64,000 nt of DNA from Poriferisocius sp965200775 (GTDB lineage Bacteria; Actinomycetota; Acidimicrobiia; Acidimicrobiales; Bin134): NCBI GenBank assembly GCA_965200775.1, contig OZ241383.1:2976001-3040000 (forward strand). The letters are read 5' to 3'. Below the pieces are notes generated by a model. It made no database searches, was not told where the DNA came from, and saw nothing but the letters and a program-made list of their open reading frames with translations. The first letter of the stretch is position 1, and every line of letters begins with the position of its first letter. A program made the position numbers and the translations under genes. Below are positions 33,363-42,102 of the stretch, in pieces.

Positions 33363-35342
33363 ATGAATAGTGCCAATCAGATTTCAGAACCGAACACAGA
33401 GTCCAGCAGCGATAGCCTCGTTGGCGAGATCGGACAGGGGCGGGATGTGATGCCGGCCTGTGTGCCATTGGTGTGTGGTGGGGTCAAGGGGATCATCACA
33501 TTTTGCGACGACAAGTGGGCCTTGGCCAACAGCGCAGAACTTTCGACCCTGAAGAGACTCGGAGGCTCTGCTGAAGGAGTGAGCAGGTTGAAGGCTCTGG
33601 TCGAGGTCCTGAATTCCGGCCTAGTGGATTTGAGAGGCCTGGCCGCTCTGAACCGAGTATTGACTTCCATCGTCAGATGTGACCCTCCGTGTTTGGCGTA
33701 CGTCCCAGAGGAGCTTAGGGCTGCAGTGGCAACAGCCTGTGCCTACTGGGAGCACTCCAACGCGACAAAATGGCTCTGCTGGGCGTTTGCAGCCCGGCTG
33801 GATTACAACCTGGTAGACGGCTCATGTCCAGCAGGAGCATTAACTTGGGATCTTCCCAACAGGAAGAATTACTTCGATCAGCATTGGCGTAGCACGTCAT
33901 GGATCAAAACGGTCGACGATGCGTTCTGGAAGAGCCTCTCTTCACACAAGAATCCGATACTTGGTCTGGTAGCCGAAGCGAGCCACCCCGAAACATCAAG
34001 AAGACGCCTTTTGGAGCTTTGGAAGATCAGAAATGCGGACCATAGAGATGAATTGAGGGAACTAATCGCTGTTCACCCAAACATACCCGTAGCTCCAATA
34101 GCAAAACACATTGGTTCCAGCCTTAGTGGAAGGTTGGAGTACAGACTGGCACAAAACAAGAAAACCACGTCCCGCGTATTGCGATTGCTCGGGAGGAGCA
34201 CAATGTTTGCTCCTATTCGATGGCTCTTGGCATTACACCCTGATACTCCGAAAAATACAATTGCCTCATTGCTCTCAGATGAAGATGAAGCGGTAGCACT
34301 TGAAGCAGCTCACAATTCACAAGTTAAAGCCAAAGCTCTTGAGCAGGTGGTAATTCAGGCAACAAGGGAACGCCAGGCAGTGTTGGCAGAATCTCCACAC
34401 TTGTCCAAGAGCACGTTACAAGAATTAGCCAATAGCCCTGCCCGCCAGGTAAGGGCGGCGGTGGCGTCACATCCAAACCTTGACCATCAAACTCTCAAAG
34501 TTATGGCGACAGACAAAACCGCCAGCGTACGGACCAACGCGGGTAGAAATCCTTCAATATCCAGAGACCTCCTTTGGTCGCTAGCTCGTGACGAGTCTCC
34601 TAGGGTCCGCCGAGCCGTCGCCTCCGGGGATGAGGTGCCCAAAGAGCTCCAATTGTTGATGGCTAAAGATCCAGACAGAATCGTTAGGTTTTGGGTGAGC
34701 AGACATACCGTAGTATCTCCCGAGGCAATGGAACTTCTCATTGCAGATGAAGAACTACACGTAATATTGGCCGAGCATCCATCGACACCTCATGATTTGC
34801 TTATGAGGCTTGCTTCTAGCGAAGATGAATGGTTGCGAGGCTGTGTTGCCGAGAACCCGTTGGCACCGCGTGAAGTACTTGAAGAGCTATCTGTTGACGA
34901 ATGTAAAACTGTCCGTAAGGCAGTAGCCAACAATCCAGCAACTTCGATCGAATCACTTGTGCAACTTGCTACAGATGAAGATCTTGAGGTGCGGGTGGCT
35001 GTTGCAGACAATCCCTCTGCGCCTACACCAGCTCTGGAACTACTTGCTAAGGACAAGAACAAACAAGTTCGATACCATGTAGCCAAACATCCATCATGTT
35101 CCACAACAGCACTCGAACTGCTTGCCACAGATCGGGTGGGCAGTGTCCGACAAATGGTCGCAGAACATACAGCGACATCAGTTAAAGTGTTGAAGCAACT
35201 TGCCACAGACAGGGTTCCCTTCGTCCGCGAGGCAGTAGCCAATCACTCATCCTGTCCTATCGATGTCCGGGAAGTTCTGAAAGCTCAAGGCTATGCCAGC
35301 ATCCCATCACGAAAAGAGAAATACAAGGTTGCATCCAAATAA
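33363..35342 (+). CDS. LRV-repeat protein 2, paralogue of protein 1
   Basis: A 659-residue protein with the same layout as the one at 28625: a polar N-terminus, an unrecognised region (about 30-270; VCGGVKGIITF, LANSAELSTLKRLGGS, CDPPCLAYVPEELRAA, KWLCWAFAARLDYN), and a long LRV solenoid of 26-residue units (about 300-640) ending in FVREAVANHSSCP. The two proteins share domain order but clearly differ in sequence, so the duplication is old. Here no repeat is identical to another at DNA level. No enzymatic motif seen. Followed by a small charged protein in the same direction. Confidence 0.8.
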   Translation: MNSANQISEPNTESSSDSLVGEIGQGRDVMPACVPLVCGGVKGIITFCDDKWALANSAELSTLKRLGGSAEGVSRLKALVEVLNSGLVDLRGLAALNRVLTSIVRCDPPCLAYVPEELRAAVATACAYWEHSNATKWLCWAFAARLDYNLVDGSCPAGALTWDLPNRKNYFDQHWRSTSWIKTVDDAFWKSLSSHKNPILGLVAEASHPETSRRRLLELWKIRNADHRDELRELIAVHPNIPVAPIAKHIGSSLSGRLEYRLAQNKKTTSRVLRLLGRSTMFAPIRWLLALHPDTPKNTIASLLSDEDEAVALEAAHNSQVKAKALEQVVIQATRERQAVLAESPHLSKSTLQELANSPARQVRAAVASHPNLDHQTLKVMATDKTASVRTNAGRNPSISRDLLWSLARDESPRVRRAVASGDEVPKELQLLMAKDPDRIVRFWVSRHTVVSPEAMELLIADEELHVILAEHPSTPHDLLMRLASSEDEWLRGCVAENPLAPREVLEELSVDECKTVRKAVANNPATSIESLVQLATDEDLEVRVAVADNPSAPTPALELLAKDKNKQVRYHVAKHPSCSTTALELLATDRVGSVRQMVAEHTATSVKVLKQLATDRVPFVREAVANHSSCPIDVREVLKAQGYASIPSRKEKYKVASK

Positions 35343-35405
35343 AGGGAGCTAGCCATTTCCCTTACAGCAGCAGTTTGTGAAGGAGAGTAGGAGGATTGAC
35401 AGATC

Positions 35406-36071
35406 ATGAGAAAGAACAAGAATAAGAAAGCGACCCCTGTCAAGGAGGATCGCGAGATGGTGCTCCTGACGGACTTCGACTCTGGACCGATCCCGGCAGA
35501 GCTTCTCGAGGGAGCGGAGAATCCGCTCAGGTGGGACGACCTGAACCGGATACAGCAGATTATGGTCGCTGGCACGTCCATCAACAGTATGGAAGTGGCT
35601 GCTGCGTTCATGCGCGGTGAACGGCCGTTCCCCGACTGGGTCGAGGAAATGCATCAAGAAAAAATGGCTGAGGAAGCCAGAAAGCAGGCTGAAGAGCAGC
35701 GCTTGGCAGAGATTGACGCTGCTGATCCGATTCCCAACGGTGCCCTTCGCCGCTACTTCCGCGAGTTGCAGAAACGGAAGAGCGCTGTTGCGCTCAGAGA
35801 GATTGATATCGACGATGTGTTCGGCCAGCGCCCCTTGAACGAAGAAGATACCAAGTGGCTGCGGGAGGAAGTACTTCGGACAGTCACAAAAATGTCAAAC
35901 GCGCATTTTCCACTACGACTACTGATCGCTTTCGCCCGTGGAGACTGGAAAACCTACGAAGCCGAAGTAGATAAGCACAATCGAGCTATCGAGCTAATCA
36001 ATATGGGGGACAATAAGCGTAAGCCCTCTCTCACCTACGGGGCCTACCAAAGGACGTTCACCCAACTCTGA
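35406..36071 (+). CDS. Unidentified charged protein
   Basis: A 221-residue protein preceded by a strong ribosome-binding site (AGGAGG). It starts with a Lys-rich stretch (RKNKNKK) and contains a Glu/Ala/Lys-rich predicted coiled coil at about 85-105 (EKMAEEARKQAEEQRLAE). The remainder, with DIDDVFGQRPLNEEDTKWLREEV, looks helical. No family recognised. It follows LRV protein 2 by 63 bp in the same strand and is probably cotranscribed, so it may be a partner of it. Confidence 0.65.
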   Translation: MRKNKNKKATPVKEDREMVLLTDFDSGPIPAELLEGAENPLRWDDLNRIQQIMVAGTSINSMEVAAAFMRGERPFPDWVEEMHQEKMAEEARKQAEEQRLAEIDAADPIPNGALRRYFRELQKRKSAVALREIDIDDVFGQRPLNEEDTKWLREEVLRTVTKMSNAHFPLRLLIAFARGDWKTYEAEVDKHNRAIELINMGDNKRKPSLTYGAYQRTFTQL

Positions 36072-36693
36072 GAGCCTGGTAACTGTTGCCTACCTGGTAG
36101 CCCAAGAGAGTATCGCGAATTCCGGCGGACTGCCCCCCGCCAGGTGTCTGAACCCGGACAGACGTTTCTCTGACAACCGCCTCGGCGCCGGACATTTCCT
36201 ACCCTAACGCGTTGAACTGGAGAAGAAAACGAGCATCAACCAGCAGGGGCCTTCCGACTCTACGACTAACTGACAGTCAAAGGAATTGGCGAGACCTCGA
36301 GCCATACGGTGGACCCTCCAAACTCCCTCATCTCACCATCACTGATAAGACCCCTCAAAGATGGTTGACCATTCGGGGAAGCCGAAGCCCGAGCCAGCCA
36401 TGGGTAATGTTGCCATCGCTGACTGGATGCAAAGGCCGATCTCGCCTTTTGGATAAGTGCGCCTGCATGTGAGGCCTTGCGCCACCCGCTCGTTCAAGCT
36501 CTTCTCAGGATCGGCGGCCATGCGATCAAGTGTGGACCGGATCGTAGCCTCGACGGCTGGGACGTCTTACACCTCGAAAAGCGCTACGGGCCGGCAGGCC
36601 GTCAAGGCACTCTCGAGTGAAAGACCTTGCAGTCATGATGGCGATTACGCAACCTGGGGGCTCAACTGGCTTGCGTGTCAGTGGCGAGTACCA
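36072..36693. other. Gene-poor region with possible coding remnant
   Basis: No intact gene. A plus-strand frame open to about 36618 has a protein-like end (HPLVQALLRIGGHAIKCGPD and onward to TAG/TGA), and a short ATG frame at 36361 ends in DWMQRPISPFG. These could be pieces of a decayed small gene. The upstream part includes a weak GGCGG/CCGCC hairpin near 36130 that could end the LRV2 operon. Confidence 0.35.
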
Positions 36694-37947
36694 CTACGAC
36701 TCGACTCGGATCGTGTGGATCCACTTGGGGATTCGCCGAGTCCGAGGATCGTCTCCTACCAACGCCGCGATCACTTGGTTGACGCCGGGGGGTTTCTTCT
36801 TGGGCCATGGCGTATAGCCGTCGGTCAGGACGACGATGGCTGTTGGACGGGAGCGCGCGGCTTCCGCGATCCCGACTCGCATATCTGTGCCTCCACCTCC
36901 CGACAAGTTGATGGAGCGCGCCGCCTGCACTTTCTTGCGTGCGGACACCTCGGCATCAACAGACAGCACTTCGATGGCATATCCGGGTACGACCCTGGCC
37001 AGGATGGATTCGACCTCGGCAACAGCCTGAGCGAGGTCGTCGTCGTTCATCGAGGCAGAAGTGTCGATCACCACAGCGATTGACGGCACGGGCTGGTACA
37101 TCCCCGGGCGCAGCACCTTGGCGTCCTTGCTTTGACGCCGCGGTAGGCGCCGCCAGGAAAAGTCCGCAGAACCCGCTGTCTGGTGCAAGGCGCGTCGCAC
37201 CGAGGAAGCAAGAGCTTTGCGCCAGTCCACTTTTGGCTCAAGCTGCGCAGATGCCCAGCGTTGCAATCCAGCTGGAACATCGTCGCGGCCTTTCGACCTG
37301 GTGTGGTCGCGGATGCTCTCGGCGGTTGAGTGGCGCAACAACTGCGCCTCCGATGCGCTGACCTCGGCTTCGTCCAGCTCGTACTCCTCGTTGAAACCAC
37401 TGGCCCCTGATCCTGACGAGCTAAGCGATCTTTCCTCGGTGTCGGCGAACCGGAGAGTGATCTCCTCGACGAAACCGCCGTCGATGAGACCCTTGTGATA
37501 CGCCTCCGCGGTCAAGCCGTTGGAAAGACCGAACATGTAGGGGTAGGCCACGTCCTCGGGCAGCATGAGGCCATCGGCATTGAGATCGTCGTTGATCTCC
37601 ATGTCGCAGGCTGTTTGCCAAACATTCCCCAGTCGCACCTCCACTCCGAACACGTGGGAACGCTCGGAGTGGGCTCGGAGGACGTGATTCAGGTTGTGGA
37701 TGAGCAGCGCTGCTGTCTCCTCTACCTTCAGACCGAGGATGTAGTCGGGGTTTACGTAGATCCGCCACTGCGTGTCGATGGTCATGGTCTCGACCGCAGT
37801 CGTCGACAGCAGCCGGCAGGCGAACAAGGCCTGCGAGTAGTAGGGGCGCTGGACCGTGATCCAGTACCGCGCTGCCCGCAGCTTGGCGTCCACCTCTCCG
37901 GACGGCTCTACCGGTTGGTTGTGGGCGTCGTGACGGTCAGCCATCAT
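36694..37947 (-). CDS. DUF2201/VWA-domain protein, partner of MoxR ATPase
   Basis: A 417-residue protein. The start at 37947 (ATG ATG pair) overlaps the end of the moxR gene by 11 bp; the longer frame upstream is its shadow. Residues 20-270 fit the DUF2201 metallopeptidase-like domain, but at the usual HExxH position the sequence is LIHNLNHVLRAH (about 82-93), with the catalytic Glu replaced by Asn, so it is probably not a peptidase. The C-terminal VWA domain has MIDAS residues DTSASM (295-300), GGGGTDM (Thr354) and LTDG (Asp376). Such pairs work as ATPase plus adaptor in assembly or remodelling of targets, and are met in defence/conflict loci. Confidence 0.85.
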   Translation of the reverse strand: MMADRHDAHNQPVEPSGEVDAKLRAARYWITVQRPYYSQALFACRLLSTTAVETMTIDTQWRIYVNPDYILGLKVEETAALLIHNLNHVLRAHSERSHVFGVEVRLGNVWQTACDMEINDDLNADGLMLPEDVAYPYMFGLSNGLTAEAYHKGLIDGGFVEEITLRFADTEERSLSSSGSGASGFNEEYELDEAEVSASEAQLLRHSTAESIRDHTRSKGRDDVPAGLQRWASAQLEPKVDWRKALASSVRRALHQTAGSADFSWRRLPRRQSKDAKVLRPGMYQPVPSIAVVIDTSASMNDDDLAQAVAEVESILARVVPGYAIEVLSVDAEVSARKKVQAARSINLSGGGGTDMRVGIAEAARSRPTAIVVLTDGYTPWPKKKPPGVNQVIAALVGDDPRTRRIPKWIHTIRVES

Positions 37948-39052
37948 CCACTCCCTCGAAGACGACGGCGGCGAGAATGTCGTTGAACACCTCGAACCCC
38001 TTTGGCAGCCGGGTGTTGCCTGGCCGGCACTTGACGAGCTGGCGTGCAGTAGCGGCTGCAATGTCGGGTGACCCCTGGCTAGCAGCCTCGATGCAAACCT
38101 TGAACCCAGCGGTCCAGCGGGCTGCGGTTGTGTCGGCGAGCACCGCGGCAGCCAGTGCCTCAAGGCAGGCGAACTGCTGATCGGACTTCTCGGGAAGTAC
38201 CAGGGAAGATGGATCTGCAAGAAGGTCCTCGGGGTCGGGAATATCGAGATTCCGTACGAACGAGAGGAACTCGGTTGCCGTCGCGGTGCCGACCAATGCC
38301 TCAGCAATTAAGGCGTTGGCATCATCGCTCACACCCGTCTGTTCGGAGATCGCCATGCAGACAGCGAGCCGCTCCCAGGTACGGGGAGAAGGCCAGCCCG
38401 TAGAAGCAGCCGTGTCGTCGCTTGGGACTCTGCAAAGCTGATTCGGGAAACGCTTGACGTAGGCAATCTGAAGAGACCGATAACGCATCAGCGAACTGTT
38501 GTTGGGTTTATCGACCGTCAAAGGCTTGGGTGTAGGCCAACCTCCCAGGTAGCCCTCACGCCAAGACTCGAACTCGATCGGCCAGCGCAGATGGGCGAAG
38601 CGGTTGGCCAGTGGTGCCGTTAGGTCCCAGGCCCCAGCGTTTTGTTCGGGCGGATTTGCTGCTGCCATGAACAGAACATCGTCGCCAAGCTCATACTGTG
38701 CGACGCGGCGACCCAGCACGACGTGCATCAGCGCATTCTGTGTGGCCGGCGAGGCAGTGTTGACCTCGTCGAAGAACACCAGCGAAGTGCCCTTGTGTTC
38801 TGCGACCCTCTTGGCCCACAGCGGTGGTTCAAGCTCGACGCCACCGTCGCGGTGGACCGGCAGACCTCCGATGTCGGTGGGGTCGTGGACCGACGCCATG
38901 ACGACTTCGGTGTGCCAACCGGCTTCCTCGGCGAGGCGTTGGATCGTCTCGGTTTTGCCCGTGCCGGGATCACCCCAAAGCACGATGGGAATCCGTGCGG
39001 CGAGAAGCACCTGTAGGGCTTCGATGGTTGAGTGTTGCATGTGCGACACCAT
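37937..39052 (-). CDS. MoxR-family AAA+ ATPase
   Basis: A 371-residue AAA+ protein. Walker A is GDPGTGKTE (about residues 27-35), Walker B SLVFFDEVNTA, sensor AAANPPEQNAGAWD, and the arginine-finger region LANRFAH. The ATG follows a consensus ribosome-binding site AGGAGG. MoxR ATPases act with VWA-domain partners, here the gene right after it in the operon. The promoter matches those of the LRV genes. Confidence 0.9.
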   Translation of the reverse strand: MVSHMQHSTIEALQVLLAARIPIVLWGDPGTGKTETIQRLAEEAGWHTEVVMASVHDPTDIGGLPVHRDGGVELEPPLWAKRVAEHKGTSLVFFDEVNTASPATQNALMHVVLGRRVAQYELGDDVLFMAAANPPEQNAGAWDLTAPLANRFAHLRWPIEFESWREGYLGGWPTPKPLTVDKPNNSSLMRYRSLQIAYVKRFPNQLCRVPSDDTAASTGWPSPRTWERLAVCMAISEQTGVSDDANALIAEALVGTATATEFLSFVRNLDIPDPEDLLADPSSLVLPEKSDQQFACLEALAAAVLADTTAARWTAGFKVCIEAASQGSPDIAAATARQLVKCRPGNTRLPKGFEVFNDILAAVVFEGVDDG

Positions 39053-39093
39053 TGACTACCTCCTGTTTTGTGGTTGCATTTGCTGTTATGGGC

Positions 39094-39126
39094 ATTATCC
39101 CACCGAGGTGTGACAGTTTCGGTGGG
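39094..39126 (-). promoter_or_regulatory. Island promoter 3 (moxR), overlapping an inverted repeat
   Basis: On the minus strand GAAACTGTCA (39120-39111), 11 nt, GATAAT (39099-39094). The start site would be near 39087, leaving a leader of about 35 nt that contains AGGAGG. An 8-bp inverted repeat (CCCACCGA at 39099-39106, TCGGTGGG at 39119-39126) surrounds the box; it could also be a terminator for marR upstream. Confidence 0.6.
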
Positions 39127-39140
39127 AGTATTCCCGGTTG

Positions 39141-39647
39141 TCAGCTGGAGGCGTTGGTGGTGATCTGTCGCAGGAGGTGGGCCAGGTTGTGCTTTTCGTT
39201 GTCGCTGAGGCCGCCGCTCATCTCGGCCTCGAAGCGGTTGAACTTTGGGAATAGCTGTTCGATGGTCTCCAGCCCGGCGGGGGTGAGGGCCACGGTCACC
39301 CGGCGGCGGTCCGATGCCATCCTGGTGCGATTGACCAGGCCCTGCTTTTCGAGCGTGGTCACCATGCCGGTGAGGGTTCCTTTGGCCAGGTCGCATTCGG
39401 AGGCCAGTCGGGCCGTCTCCATCTCCCCCCACACCCACAACACCCACAAGATCGTGAAGCCACCCCACGACAGGTTGGCCTCGGCCAAAACGCCTCGCTC
39501 GGCCCGGCGGCGCACGGCGGTTGCGGCCCGGTAGATGTTCGATATGGCCTGCAGCGAGTCGAAGTCGATCGGATAGTCGCCCAGACGGGCCTGGATGTCC
39601 ACCTCGGCATCGAGGAGGCGCTCGTCGAGGGGAGAGTCAGATGCCAT
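39141..39647 (-). CDS. MarR family transcriptional regulator
   Basis: A 168-residue winged-helix regulator; the ATG at 39647 is used and the longer frame is a shadow of the next gene. The HTH is at about 60-100 (ARLASECDLAKGTLTGMVTTLEKQGLV), followed by the wing DRRRVTVALTPAG. MarR proteins usually sense aromatic compounds. It is divergent from the FAH/ALDH genes by 24 bp, and thus probably regulates them. It marks the right edge of the accessory island. Confidence 0.88.
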   Translation of the reverse strand: MASDSPLDERLLDAEVDIQARLGDYPIDFDSLQAISNIYRAATAVRRRAERGVLAEANLSWGGFTILWVLWVWGEMETARLASECDLAKGTLTGMVTTLEKQGLVNRTRMASDRRRVTVALTPAGLETIEQLFPKFNRFEAEMSGGLSDNEKHNLAHLLRQITTNASS

Positions 39648-39658
39648 GATTACGCCGC

Positions 39659-39664
39659 TAGATT
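39659..39664 (+). promoter_or_regulatory. Predicted -10 for the FAH gene, leaderless
   Basis: TAGATT sits 7 nt before the ATG at 39672 in the 24-bp gap to marR. The start site would be at or next to the start codon. Confidence 0.35.
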
Positions 39665-39671
39665 GCCAGAC

Positions 39672-40583
39672 ATGACCGAATACCGCCGCATCCTTCTTGA
39701 TGGCTACCCCTGCCTCATAGAACGGTCCGGGGACCGGCTCGTGGCTGATGACGGCCGGTCGGTGTCCATCGACGATGCCGTCCATCTGGCCCCCGTTAAC
39801 CCCACCAAGATCATCTGCATCCACCTGAACTACCGCAGCCGGGTTGACGAGTTCATGACCAAGCTCCCGCTCGCCCCGACCTACTTTCACAAACCGATCA
39901 CCGCCCTGACCGGGCACAACAGCGACGTGGTCCGTCCCGCCGGTTGCCAGTGGCTTAACTACGAGGGCGAGATAGCCATCGTTATCGGCAGGACCTGCCG
40001 GAACGTTTCACCCGCCGAGGCCGAGGACTACATCGCTGGCTACTCGGTGGCCAACGACTACGGCCTCCACGACTTTCGAGACACCGACGCCGGTTCGATG
40101 CTGCGGGTGAAGGGCAGCGACACCCTGTGTCCGGTGGGGCCGGGCTTGGTCACCGACTGGGACTTCAGGAGCAAGCGCATTCAGACCATCGTGAACGGCG
40201 AGGTGCGCCAGGACGCCACCACCGATGAGATGGAGTGGGACATGCCCTACATCGTGGCCGACATCGCCCGCACCATCACCCTGGTTCCCGGCGACATCCT
40301 GCTGTCGGGCACGCCTGCCAACTCCCGGCCCGTGGTTCCAGGCGATGTGGTGACGGTGGAGGTGGAAGGGCTGGGGGGGCTCACCAACACCATCGTCGAG
40401 GGCCCCGTTCCCATCCGGGACGACGTGGGAGCACAGCCCTCCAACTCCGAGGAGGTGCAATCCACCGCAAAGGGGGGCGACTGGGAGTTCCGAGGCATCA
40501 GGGCTCCCCTCGGCCCCGGCGCCCAGCACTACCAATCCACCGTGGAAGACGGCGACTCCGAACCGGAAAACAACAACCCATGA
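39672..40583 (+). CDS. Fumarylacetoacetate hydrolase family protein
   Basis: A 303-residue FAH-family enzyme. The ATG at 39672 is preferred over TTG 39663. Metal ligands are in NYEGEIAIVIG (Glu-x-Glu) and NDYGLHDF (Asp), with SGTPANSRPVVPGD near the C-terminus of the fold. The last 50 residues (SEEVQSTAKGG... to ENNNP) form an unusual polar tail. Family members hydrolyse or decarboxylate/isomerise products of aromatic ring cleavage (HpaG, UGL-like). Coupling with the CHMS-dehydrogenase-like gene, whose ATG overlaps its stop, suggests the homoprotocatechuate route. Confidence 0.88.
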   Translation: MTEYRRILLDGYPCLIERSGDRLVADDGRSVSIDDAVHLAPVNPTKIICIHLNYRSRVDEFMTKLPLAPTYFHKPITALTGHNSDVVRPAGCQWLNYEGEIAIVIGRTCRNVSPAEAEDYIAGYSVANDYGLHDFRDTDAGSMLRVKGSDTLCPVGPGLVTDWDFRSKRIQTIVNGEVRQDATTDEMEWDMPYIVADIARTITLVPGDILLSGTPANSRPVVPGDVVTVEVEGLGGLTNTIVEGPVPIRDDVGAQPSNSEEVQSTAKGGDWEFRGIRAPLGPGAQHYQSTVEDGDSEPENNNP

Positions 40584-42031
40584 ACAGCCACGACGTGGGC
40601 GGCGTGTCGGTGGCAACCGACCACCTGATCGGCGGTGCGTGGGTTTCCTCAACCCAGCGGTTCGAGACCCGATCTCCGATGGGGTGGGAACACCTGGCCG
40701 ACATCGCTCGGGGCGACAAGCACACCGCTGAGGCCGCGGTGGCCGCCGCGGTGGACGGCTTTGCTGCGTGGGGGGCCATGAACGTCCGAGAGCGGGCGGA
40801 TGTGCTGTACCGGTTGGCCGACCTGATCGAAGCGCACAACGACGAGATCGCTCTGGTGGAGACCCTCGACATGGGCTTTCTGCACCGGTCGATGAAGGAA
40901 CGGCTGGTGGGCCGGGGGGCCCTCAACTTCCGGACCTACGCCGACCTGATCTTTGGCCACGAGAACCGCACCTGGGATGCCAAGAGCATGTGGAACCAGG
41001 TGCAGCGGATGCCGGCTGGGCCGGCGGTGGTGATCACCCCGTGGAACGCCCCGTTCATGCTCAGCACCTGGAAGCTGGCCCCTGCTCTGGCCGCCGGCAA
41101 CAGCGTCATCCACAAACCGGCCGAGTGGTCGCCCCTTTCCGCAGCGCTGCTGGCCGAACTCACCCTGGAGGCCGGCTTCCCGCCCGGGGCGTTCAACCTG
41201 GTGCAGGGCATCGGCGAGGAGGTGGGAGCGGCTCTGGTGGCCGACCCCCGGGTCCGGCGCATCACGTTTACCGGGTCGCCCGAAACTGCACGCTACATCG
41301 GGCGGGCGGCGGCGGCCAACATCGTCCCGTTCACCGCCGAGCTGGGCGGCAAGGGTCCGTTCATCGTGTTCGACGACTCCGACCTGGACGGGGCCGCTCA
41401 CCGGGCCGCCTGGCAGTTCGACGACTCTGGTCAGGTATGTCTGGCCGGCACCCGAATACTGGTTGCCGCCGACATTCGAGACCGGTTCCTCGAGCGGTTC
41501 CACCACCACGCCGACTCGCTGGTGCTGGGCGATCCCCGTGACCCCAACACCGACATCGCCCCGCTGGCCCACCCCGACCACCGCGACCGGATTCACGGCT
41601 TCGTCCAGCGGGCTCAAGCCGCGGGCGACACCATCATCAGGGGAGGGAAGCCCGTCGAGGGAAGCCTCCACTACGAGCCCACGCTTATCGAACCGGCGTC
41701 CAACCACAGCGAGGTGGTGCAGCGGGAGATCTTCGGGCCGGTGCTCACCGTTCAGACCTTTGCCGACGAAGCCGAGGCCATCGCCTTGGCCAACAGCACC
41801 GACTACGGGCTCTCGGCCCAGATCTGGACATCGTCTCGGGATCGGGCCGAGCGGGTGGGCGCCGCAGTGAGGGCCGGGTTGGTGTGGGTGAACACCTTTC
41901 TGGTGCGCGACCTCACCGCTCCGTTCGGGGGGTGTGGCATCTCCGGCATCGGCCGGGAGGGCGGCGACTACGCCCTCGACTTCCACAGCGACATCAAGAC
42001 CTTGATGGTGTTGGACGACTCAACCAAGTAG
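40580..42031 (+). CDS. Aldehyde dehydrogenase, 5-carboxymethyl-2-hydroxymuconate semialdehyde type
   Basis: A 483-residue ALDH starting at the ATG that overlaps the FAH stop. Glu254 (AELGGKGP) and Cys287 (DSGQVCLAG) are the catalytic pair; PWNAPFMLSTWKLAPALAAGN is the cofactor loop. The sequence resembles HpaE/DmpC-type semialdehyde dehydrogenases, which oxidise the ring-cleavage aldehyde. It fits the extradiol dioxygenase at 11576. Substrate assignment is inferred from context. Confidence 0.88.
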   Translation: MNSHDVGGVSVATDHLIGGAWVSSTQRFETRSPMGWEHLADIARGDKHTAEAAVAAAVDGFAAWGAMNVRERADVLYRLADLIEAHNDEIALVETLDMGFLHRSMKERLVGRGALNFRTYADLIFGHENRTWDAKSMWNQVQRMPAGPAVVITPWNAPFMLSTWKLAPALAAGNSVIHKPAEWSPLSAALLAELTLEAGFPPGAFNLVQGIGEEVGAALVADPRVRRITFTGSPETARYIGRAAAANIVPFTAELGGKGPFIVFDDSDLDGAAHRAAWQFDDSGQVCLAGTRILVAADIRDRFLERFHHHADSLVLGDPRDPNTDIAPLAHPDHRDRIHGFVQRAQAAGDTIIRGGKPVEGSLHYEPTLIEPASNHSEVVQREIFGPVLTVQTFADEAEAIALANSTDYGLSAQIWTSSRDRAERVGAAVRAGLVWVNTFLVRDLTAPFGGCGISGIGREGGDYALDFHSDIKTLMVLDDSTK

Positions 42032-42102
42032 GCCCACCGCCGGGATTAGCAGCGGGAAACCGAACCCAGGAACCGGACCCCGGCCCCCACCCCTACGTGG
42101 AA

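Noticed and set aside
33070..33366. 98-codon plus-strand frame
   Set aside because: No RBS or protein-like features, and it runs into the LRV2 promoter and start.
36212..36472. 86-codon plus-strand frame
   Set aside because: Composition is not protein-like; overlapping alternative frames look as good.
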